From: JADFWK01 sp035527895
Lineage (GTDB): Bacteria > Desulfobacterota > DSM-4660 > Desulfatiglandales > B25-G16
Length of the DNA: 6,571 nt
Assembly: GCA_035527895.1 (NCBI GenBank)
Contig: DATKZQ010000130.1
Coordinates: 1-6,571, forward strand
Direction: 5' to 3'
Numbering within the stretch: the stretch's first letter is position 1; each line of letters starts with the position of its first letter. The translations under genes and the position numbers were made by a program. Positions 1-4,510 of this stretch are shown piece by piece. The notes beneath the pieces were generated by a model. It made no database searches and was not told the DNA's origin. It was given only the letters and a program-made list of their open reading frames with translations.

Positions 1-145
1 AGCTGCCAGAGAAAACGGGCTCTCCTACAGCACTCTTATGGGAGGATTACACAAGGCAGGCATTGAAATCGACCGGAAGATCCTTGCCGAGATGGCTGTC
101 AGCGACCCTGCGGGGTTTGCACAGGTGGCCAAGATGGCGGGATGA
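1..145 (+). CDS. rplT: 50S ribosomal protein L20, C-terminal fragment
   Basis: Reading from base 2, the 47 residues before the TGA at 143-145 match the C-terminal part of L20: AARENGLSYSTLMGGL, then IEIDRKILAEMAV, then a short tail ending KMAG. The (N)AAR.NG.SYS and E.(D/N)RK.LA signatures are characteristic of L20. The family protein binds 23S rRNA and is needed early in assembly of the large subunit. The N-terminal portion lies outside the window. No clear intrinsic terminator follows the stop, and 162 bp separate it from the carboxyltransferase gene. L20 is normally the last gene of infC-rpmI-rplT, downstream of thrS. Here it lies upstream of thrS on the same strand, which is discussed as a finding. 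Identity is secure. Confidence 0.93.
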   Translation, partial: AARENGLSYSTLMGGLHKAGIEIDRKILAEMAVSDPAGFAQVAKMAG

Positions 146-294
146 TGGAACTAAGCTGTCTTTAAGGGCCTTTTGATTCGGCCACGCTCGGTATGCTGCG
201 ATACTGCATGAAGAGGTTTTGATTATGCATAACAAGCCATTGATACATCGACACCAGTATACACGCTTCTTTGCATCGATAAACTTTGAGTGGG

Positions 295-302
295 AAAGGG
301 GG
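295..302 (+). promoter_or_regulatory. ribosome binding site deciding the mmdA start
   Basis: AAAGGGGG lies five bases before the ATG at 308. An in-frame GTG at 290 lies upstream of this Shine-Dalgarno and has no site of its own, so the ATG at 308 is the better start. Confidence 0.7.
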
Positions 303-307
303 TTTTG

Positions 308-1861
308 ATGGATACCTCTGCAGATAAACTGAAAGAGCTTCAAGCGAGGAAAGAAAAAGAGCTCGCCATGGGCGGCGCCAAGCAGATAGACAAGCAGCAT
401 GAGCGGGGCAAGCTCACCGCTCGGGAAAGAATCGATCTCCTTTTTGATCCCGGCAGCTTCCGGGAGCTCGACATGTTCGTGAGACATCGTTGCACTGACT
501 TCGATATGCCCCAGACCTTTATTCCCGGAGAAGGGGTGATCACCGGACACGGTACCGTAAACGGACGGTTGGTCTTTGCCTTTTCGCAGGATTTTACCGC
601 GGTGGCCGGTACCCTGGGAGAGATGCACGCCAAAAAAATATGCAAGGTCATGGACCTGGCGGTCAAGACCGGTGCCCCCATTGTCGGCTTCAACGACTCA
701 GGGGGGGCACGAATTCAGGAGGGTGTCGATTCCCTTTCCGGTTACGGCGACATCTTCTACCGGAACTCGTGTGCTTCCGGCGTCATTCCCCAGATTTCAG
801 CCATCATGGGCCCTACCGCCGGAGGTGCCGTGTATTCCCCTGCCATGACCGACTGGATATTCATGACCAAGAAAAGCAGCCACATGTTTATCACCGGCCC
901 TGCGGTCATTAAGGCAACTATCGGGGAGGAAATCAGCTTCGAGGATCTGGGTGGAGCCATGGTGCACAACACGAAAAGCGGGGTCGCCCATTTTGCCTGT
1001 GAAAGCGATGCCCACTGTATCGAGAGGATCAGGGAGCTGCTCACCTTTCTGCCGTCGAACAATATGGAAGATCCTCCGCTGGTTGATCAGGGAGACGACC
1101 CTCATCGAACCGATCCAGGCCTCGATTCCATCATACCGGACGATCCGAGGACCTATTATGACATGAAAGATGTTATTCACTCCGTCGTGGACAGGGGGCA
1201 GATCTTCGAGCCTCACGAGCATTACGCCAAGAACATGATCGTCTGTTTTGCCCGCCTCAACGGGAGGACCGTGGGCATCATCGCGAATCAACCGAAGTTC
1301 CTGGCCGGGTGCCTCGATGTCAACGCGTCGGATAAGGCAACCCGGTTCATTCGGTTTTGCGATGCCTTCAATATACCCCTCGTTACCCTTGTGGATGTGC
1401 CCGGTTACCTTCCGGGCAGCAACCAGGAATGGGGAGGTATCATACGACATGGCGCCAAGCTCCTGTGGTGTTACAGCGAAGCCACCGTTCCGAAGATAAC
1501 CCTCATAACCAGAAAGGACTACGGTGGAGCCTTTCTTGCCATGTGCGGAAAGCCCCTGGGCAGTGATTATGTTTTTGCCTGGCCTACGGCCGAAATAGCG
1601 GTCATGGGGGCGGAGCAGGCCGCCGAGATCGTTCATAGAAAAGAGATTCAGGGGGCAGACGACCCGGCCGCCAAGCGCGAGGAAAAGGTCAACGAGTATC
1701 GGGGTCATTTTTCTAATCCTTACATCGCGGCCTCCCGAGGATTTGTGGATGCAGTCATCCTGCCCAATGAGACAAGGCCTCACATTATCAGTGCCCTGGA
1801 GATGCTCACCACGAAGCGGGAAACGCGGCCGGCCAAGAAACACGGAAACATCCCCGTTTAG
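308..1861 (+). CDS. mmdA: methylmalonyl-CoA decarboxylase alpha / transcarboxylase 12S-type carboxyltransferase subunit
   Basis: This is a 517-residue carboxyltransferase of the propionyl-CoA carboxylase beta / MmdA / transcarboxylase 12S family, which moves a carboxyl group between methylmalonyl-CoA and biotin on a carrier protein. It has the usual two crotonase-like halves. The N-terminal half carries SGGAR at about 131-135 and GPTAGGAVYSPA at 168-179. The C-terminal half carries VPGYLPG at 364-370, GGIIRHGAKLL at 376-386 and WPTAEIAVMGAE at 425-436. The end, RPAKKHGNIPV, is typical of the family and the length is complete. The stretch GGAFLAMC (406-413) resembles transcarboxylase 12S and MmdA more than propionyl-CoA carboxylase, where an Asp is usual. 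I therefore favour a methylmalonyl-CoA decarboxylase or transcarboxylase role over an ATP-dependent carboxylase. No biotin carrier, membrane decarboxylase or 5S subunit is in the window. The fumarase genes downstream fit a methylmalonyl-CoA pathway for propionate metabolism. Confidence 0.88.
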   Translation: MDTSADKLKELQARKEKELAMGGAKQIDKQHERGKLTARERIDLLFDPGSFRELDMFVRHRCTDFDMPQTFIPGEGVITGHGTVNGRLVFAFSQDFTAVAGTLGEMHAKKICKVMDLAVKTGAPIVGFNDSGGARIQEGVDSLSGYGDIFYRNSCASGVIPQISAIMGPTAGGAVYSPAMTDWIFMTKKSSHMFITGPAVIKATIGEEISFEDLGGAMVHNTKSGVAHFACESDAHCIERIRELLTFLPSNNMEDPPLVDQGDDPHRTDPGLDSIIPDDPRTYYDMKDVIHSVVDRGQIFEPHEHYAKNMIVCFARLNGRTVGIIANQPKFLAGCLDVNASDKATRFIRFCDAFNIPLVTLVDVPGYLPGSNQEWGGIIRHGAKLLWCYSEATVPKITLITRKDYGGAFLAMCGKPLGSDYVFAWPTAEIAVMGAEQAAEIVHRKEIQGADDPAAKREEKVNEYRGHFSNPYIAASRGFVDAVILPNETRPHIISALEMLTTKRETRPAKKHGNIPV

Positions 1862-1887
1862 ATTACTGAGAAAGGAGTATCGCTACC

Positions 1888-2070
1888 ATGGACAAACGTA
1901 GGGCCACCGCCTCGGGCACGACCAATACGACCGCCAAGCGCAAAAGGACCCGGGCCTCCAGACACGAAGACGGAACCATGACTCGCGCGGCCAATCTGTG
2001 GGGAATAGCAGGAAGGCAGGAAATGATGGAGATGAGGAGGCTCTGGCAGTTGAGAATGCCGCGAAGATAA
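1888..2070 (+). CDS. small arginine-rich protein of unknown function
   Basis: This 60-residue ORF starts at an ATG preceded by AAAGGAG (1871-1877) with a ten-base spacer, 26 bases after the mmdA stop and 71 bases before fumarase alpha. I do not recognise the family. The N-terminal half is Thr/Lys/Arg-rich and probably disordered. The second half (about residues 31-60) looks like a short amphipathic Met/Arg/Trp segment, including RQEMMEMRRLWQLR. There are 13 Arg and 3 Lys against 5 acidic residues, so the protein would be strongly basic. There is no signal peptide, membrane segment or biotin-attachment motif. Its position suggests a small accessory or assembly factor of the carboxyltransferase, by loose analogy with the small extra subunits of other biotin-dependent decarboxylases, but no homology to those is visible. 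It could also be a non-coding spacer with a chance ORF. Confidence 0.5.
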   Translation: MDKRRATASGTTNTTAKRKRTRASRHEDGTMTRAANLWGIAGRQEMMEMRRLWQLRMPRR

Positions 2071-2141
2071 GCCGGCTTGAACCTTCCGATACGTTACCCT
2101 ACATGTGCCCCAATAATCCCAGTACATGAGGAGAAAGGATA

Positions 2142-2984
2142 ATGGTCAGAGAAATTTCCGCTCAGGAGATTACCGAAAAGGTCAAGGGCCTCTGTATGGA
2201 AGCCAACTACTATCTCGGAGACGACGTCCTTAATGCCTTTGATCAGGCCCTGGAAAAGGAGAAATCCGACACCGCCAAGGAGATCCTTAAGGAATTGAAG
2301 GAGAATGCCCGGATCGCCCGGGAAGAAAAGGCCCCGCTCTGTCAGGACTGCGGTCTTGCCGTCGTGTTCACGGAAATCGGTCAGGATGTCCACATCACCG
2401 GCGGTGACCTGAAAGAGGCCATCAATGAGGGCGTCAGACAGGGTTACGCAGAGGGTTTTCTGAGAAAATCGGCGTGCAATCCGATCACCAGAAAGAACAC
2501 CGGCGACAATACCCCTGCTGTCGTGCACCTGGACATCGTTCCCGGAGATAAGATAAGGATCATCGTGGCACCCAAGGGGGGCGGCAGCGAGAACATGAGC
2601 AGGGTAACCATGCTTACCCCGGCATCGGGCATGGAAGGGGTGATGGATTTTGTGGTGAACAGGGTTAAGGAGTCCGGCTCCAATCCCTGCCCTCCGACGA
2701 TCATCGGTATCGGTATCGGTGGTACGTTTGAGAGATCTGCACTGCTCGCCAAAAAAGCTTTGTTGCGAAACCTGGGAGACAGGAATCCCGATCCGGAACT
2801 GGCGAAGATTGAGGAAGAGATCCTCGCAAAAATCAGGAGGCTTGGGATCGGTCCCATGGGCTATGGGGGTACGACCACCTCACTGGATGTGTTCCTTGAG
2901 ATGGAGCCCTGCCATATTGCAAGCCTGCCGCTGGCAGTAAACATCCAATGTCATGCAGCCAGGCACAAAGAGGCAGTGATATAG
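2142..2984 (+). CDS. class I fumarate hydratase, alpha subunit
   Basis: This 280-residue protein is the N-terminal (alpha) subunit of the two-subunit, oxygen-sensitive 4Fe-4S fumarase, which interconverts fumarate and malate in the cytoplasm. The cluster cysteines are expected at C67 (in PLCQDCG), C183 (in NPCPPT) and C270 (in NIQCHAARH). Gln68-Asp69 directly after C67 match the substrate-pocket pair of class I fumarases. Other family blocks are KNTGDNTPAVVH (119-130), PKGGGSENMS (144-153) and GIGIGGTFE (189-197). The family more often reads CQDTG; here a Cys (C70) replaces the Thr. The start has AGGAG at 2129-2133, eight bases upstream. L(+)-tartrate dehydratase alpha is a close paralogue and cannot be excluded by sequence alone, but the methylmalonyl-CoA context favours fumarase. 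The gene name varies between organisms, so none is given. Confidence 0.92.
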   Translation: MVREISAQEITEKVKGLCMEANYYLGDDVLNAFDQALEKEKSDTAKEILKELKENARIAREEKAPLCQDCGLAVVFTEIGQDVHITGGDLKEAINEGVRQGYAEGFLRKSACNPITRKNTGDNTPAVVHLDIVPGDKIRIIVAPKGGGSENMSRVTMLTPASGMEGVMDFVVNRVKESGSNPCPPTIIGIGIGGTFERSALLAKKALLRNLGDRNPDPELAKIEEEILAKIRRLGIGPMGYGGTTTSLDVFLEMEPCHIASLPLAVNIQCHAARHKEAVI

Positions 2985-3015
2985 TGAACACGGCTTGTGG
3001 TCAATTGTTCGTCCA

Positions 3016-3034
3016 CCGTTGTCCGTTGTCCGTT
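3016..3034 (+). repeat. heptamer tandem repeat (CCGTTGT, about 2.7 copies)
   Basis: CCGTTGT occurs at 3016-3022 and 3023-3029, and a third partial copy CCGTT runs to 3034. It lies in the spacer between the two fumarase subunit genes. It is short, so chance is possible. Confidence 0.6.
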
Positions 3035-3113
3035 TTGAATAAGAATACCCGATAAACCGAAATGATGAAGAAGCTCGGAGAACGTACGCACGAAATAGGG
3101 GCTGGGGCTGTTT

Positions 3114-3131
3114 GGCATACGTGTTTATGCC
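3114..3131. other. perfect 6-bp inverted repeat before fumarase beta
   Basis: GGCATA (3114-3119) and TATGCC (3126-3131) are perfect inverted repeats around the six-base loop CGTGTT. No T-run follows, so this is not an ordinary terminator. It could be an mRNA hairpin in the fumarase intersubunit spacer or an operator-like site. Function is unknown. Confidence 0.4.
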
Positions 3132-3176
3132 TTGTCCACTGAATGAACCCGAGAAACCCAACGAACACGGAATATT

Positions 3177-3181
3177 GGAGG
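3177..3181 (+). promoter_or_regulatory. ribosome binding site deciding the fumarase beta start
   Basis: GGAGG lies five bases before the ATG at 3187 and only two before the adjacent in-frame ATG at 3184. The ATG at 3187 is therefore preferred. The longer reading from 3112 would add 25 residues that do not look like the family. Confidence 0.7.
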
Positions 3182-3186
3182 AAATG

Positions 3187-3744
3187 ATGTCGAAGGAAAT
3201 CAGGTTGACGACCCCCTTGTCCACTCAGGATGTGGAGAAATTGAATATCGGCGATAAGGTACTGCTGAGCGGTGTCTTATACACCGCAAGGGATGCGGCC
3301 CATAAGAGGCTGTTTGACCTAATAGCAGACGCGAAAGAGCTCCCCATCGATATCCAGGGCCAGGTGATCTACTATGTTGGGCCTACCCCTGCAAAGCCGG
3401 GAAAACCTATCGGCTCTGCAGGCCCCACCACCAGCTACCGGATGGACTCGTTTGCCCCAAAACTAATCGAGCTGGGCCTGAAAGGGATGATCGGCAAGGG
3501 AAACCGTTCCCAGGCAGTTATCGACGCCATGAAGCAATACAAGGCAGTCTATTTTGGTGCCACCGGGGGGGCAGGAGCACTAATCGCCAAGAGAATCAAG
3601 AAGGCCGAGATCGTTGCCTATCCGGATCTAGGGCCCGAAGCGATCAGGAGATTGGAGGTAGAGGATTTCCCTGTAACCGTAGTCAACGACACCAAGGGAA
3701 ATGACCTCTATGTAGAGGGCATCAAGCGGTATGCCGAGGAATAG
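3187..3744 (+). CDS. class I fumarate hydratase, beta subunit
   Basis: This 185-residue protein is the C-terminal (beta) half of class I fumarase and pairs with the alpha subunit encoded just upstream to form one active site. Family blocks are LLSGVLYTARDAAHKRL (26-42), YYVGPTPAKPGKPIGSAGPTT (62-82), SYRMD (83-87), GKGNRS (103-108), YFGATGGAGAL (122-132) and NDTKGNDLY (167-175). By comparison with the Leishmania class I fumarase, Thr81-Thr82-Ser83 and Arg85 correspond to the catalytic TTS-x-R segment, Lys104 to its active-site lysine and Arg35 to a substrate-binding arginine. Length is normal for a separate beta subunit. In many genomes the two subunit genes nearly abut; here 202 bases separate them. 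No strong intrinsic terminator follows the stop. The tartrate dehydratase beta subunit is the alternative. Confidence 0.92.
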   Translation: MSKEIRLTTPLSTQDVEKLNIGDKVLLSGVLYTARDAAHKRLFDLIADAKELPIDIQGQVIYYVGPTPAKPGKPIGSAGPTTSYRMDSFAPKLIELGLKGMIGKGNRSQAVIDAMKQYKAVYFGATGGAGALIAKRIKKAEIVAYPDLGPEAIRRLEVEDFPVTVVNDTKGNDLYVEGIKRYAEE

Positions 3745-3837
3745 CCGGCTTTCCCCGCTATGATAATCAGTGAAACCCCCTTTGCTCTTTCTTCCTCAAC
3801 CCTCGGCTCGACCTTACGGCGGCGACGCTCCATGGTT

Positions 3838-4009
3838 ACAAGACAGCAGCTCGTGACTTACGCCTTACAGGTAGCCAAAAGAACCATTTGACGGCTGCAG
3901 ACATTCGACCCGCAAAACAGGCTACAGCAGAACCTTTAACCTCGGCACGGCTCAAGCGATGATATCCTCGTCAAGGCTCTACGGCCAGATCCGTAAACCT
4001 GTGATACCA
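3838..4009 (-). ncRNA. candidate structured RNA, possibly an orphan HEARO/omega-RNA
   Basis: Read on the minus strand, this segment folds into several helices. An outer stem pairs TGGTATC (4009-4003) with GATATCA (3966-3960), with one G-U. It encloses a hairpin in which AGGTTTACGG (4000-3991) pairs with CCGTAGAGCCT (3984-3974) through ten base pairs with one bulge and one G-U. TTGACG (3974-3969) can pair with CGTCAA (3893-3888) as a pseudoknot. GTAGCC (3925-3920) pairs with GGCTAC (3876-3871). ACGAG (3854-3850) pairs with CTTGT (3842-3838) with a G-U. Every wobble is G-U on the minus strand and would be A-C on the plus strand, which favours minus-strand transcription. The conserved-looking core GAGGATATCATCGCTTGAG, followed by CCGTGCC, reminds me from memory of the HEARO/omega-RNA that guides IscB/IsrB nucleases. 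No IscB, IsrB or TnpA gene lies beside it. The structured core is seen; the family name is a tentative recollection. A guide, if any, would lie just above 4009. Confidence 0.45.
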
Positions 4010-4224
4010 AGGAGGTCATTTCAGCTTATCTGAAAAAAAGAAGTCCCAATTCACTGCGATTGAAACGCATTGCTTTTGTCAAGAATTGCTGCCATCCGGA
4101 CTGACTACACTGCTGTTTTGAAAGATTTTTCTTGATTCTCGCCTCAGAAATGCTTAAGAGATCGTGTGATCCATCAAAAGACCAACCGGGCTTACGGTTA
4201 TCCATACCCGCAGCAAATGAAGCT

Positions 4225-4244
4225 CCCTGCAGTAAGCTGCAGGG
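4225..4244. repeat. near-palindrome with 8-bp perfect stem
   Basis: CCCTGCAG (4225-4232) and CTGCAGGG (4237-4244) are perfect inverted repeats around TAAG. There is no adjacent T-tract on either strand that would make a convincing terminator. It resembles dispersed extragenic palindromic repeats. Confidence 0.6.
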
Positions 4245-4372
4245 TATCAAGCGGAATTGCGCCGTACTCGCCTCGCCATCGCTGTCGAGCAATAGCCTTT
4301 GGCGGAGGCTGATCATCTCTGCAGCCCCGCAGGGCGGACTTGTCCGCTTCGCTTCGACAAGCTGCATGGTAT
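4234..4372. repeat. pair of 14-base direct repeats flanking 111 bp
   Basis: AAGCTGCAGGGTAT (4234-4247) recurs as AAGCTGCATGGTAT (4359-4372), a 13/14 match, and both copies are followed within a few bases by GCG. The first copy overlaps the near-palindrome. Between the copies lies a GCGGAC-TT-GTCCGC inverted repeat (4334-4347). TGCAGC (4320-4325) can also pair with GCTGCA (4361-4366). This may be a degenerate repeat element or a small non-autonomous insertion. Confidence 0.5.
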
Positions 4373-4394
4373 TCTGGCGAAGGCAAATAAAGGC

Positions 4395-4424
4395 TTGCAA
4401 AGGAGTGGAAAAAAATGCTATAGG
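4395..4424 (+). promoter_or_regulatory. possible thrS promoter
   Basis: TTGCAA (4395-4400) and TATAGG (4419-4424) are separated by 18 bases, and TGC just before the second box gives an extended -10 element. Transcription would start near 4430, leaving a leader of about 80 bases before thrS. The boxes are imperfect, so this is a weak call. The -10 box overlaps a perfect 10-base palindrome, TAGGTACCTA (4421-4430). Confidence 0.3.
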
Positions 4425-4444
4425 TACCTACGATTTTTTCAGTC

Positions 4445-4488
4445 TGCCTAATTGAGGCATCTAAGTTGCATGTTTTCCTTAGGTGCCT
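4445..4488 (+). promoter_or_regulatory. thrS leader with mutually exclusive hairpins
   Basis: TGCCT (4445-4449) pairs with AGGCA (4455-4459) around AATTG. The same AGGCA begins a longer arm, AGGCATCTAAG (4455-4465), which pairs with CTTAGGTGCCT (4478-4488): eleven base pairs with one G-U around a 12-base loop. The two hairpins cannot form together. The longer one is followed by TATTTT and ends 22 bases before the thrS ATG, whose own Shine-Dalgarno (CAGG, 4498-4501) is weak. This suggests attenuation or control of translation initiation, in the spirit of the autoregulated thrS operator of E. coli. It has no T-box consensus. Confidence 0.5.
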
Positions 4489-4510
4489 TATTTTAATCAG
4501 GTCAAAACTC

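Larger units (their letters stand above)
3745..4510. other. 766-bp non-coding region between fumarase beta and thrS
   Basis: No reading frame here resembles a known protein, and the longest candidates (4026-4400 minus, 4132-4455 plus) look like chance ORFs. The region does hold structure: a multi-helix RNA candidate on the minus strand (3838-4009), a near-palindrome and a 14-base direct repeat (4225-4372), a possible thrS promoter (4395-4424) and alternative hairpins in the thrS leader (4445-4488). I see no tRNA and no T-box consensus. Confidence 0.7.

Noticed and set aside
146..307. Promoter and rplT terminator between rplT and mmdA
   Set aside because: A TGCGATACT extended -10-like string (197-205) lacks a well-spaced -35, and the GGCC repeats near 167-184 form only a four-pair stem. 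Neither is strong enough to annotate.
797..1843. 348-residue open frame on the minus strand
   Set aside because: It lies wholly antisense to mmdA, which has clear family motifs throughout. The translation resembles no family and is explained by codon bias of the sense gene.
4009..4015. Strong Shine-Dalgarno-like AAGGAGG on the plus strand
   Set aside because: No ATG, GTG or TTG follows at usable distance with an open frame. It is better seen as the complement of the 5' part of the minus-strand RNA candidate.
4018..4040. Hairpin TTCAG-CTTAT-CTGAA followed by A-run as a terminator
   Set aside because: On the plus strand an A-run follows, and on the minus strand the T-run precedes the hairpin, so neither direction gives a normal intrinsic terminator.
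4026..4400. 124-residue minus-strand ORF in the gap before thrS
   Set aside because: It has no convincing ribosome binding site and no recognisable domain, and it runs through the palindrome and direct repeats. A chance ORF across repeat sequence is more likely.
4399..4423. Two-codon minigene: AAAGGAG, then ATG CTA TAG at 4415-4423
   Set aside because: The layout is curious, but it overlaps the proposed promoter and would then lie upstream of the transcript. Chance is likely for so short a pattern.
4132..4455. 107-residue plus-strand ORF ending in the thrS leader
   Set aside because: It overlaps the repeats and the putative promoter and leader. It has no good start signal and no recognisable family.
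4431..4510. T-box riboswitch before thrS
   Set aside because: No T-box consensus such as AGGGTGG-type sequence or specifier stem could be found, and the leader is too short.
3745..4510. tRNA gene or CRISPR array in the long gap
   Set aside because: No cloverleaf with a GGTTCGA-type T-arm and no regularly spaced repeats were found; the only direct repeat has two copies.
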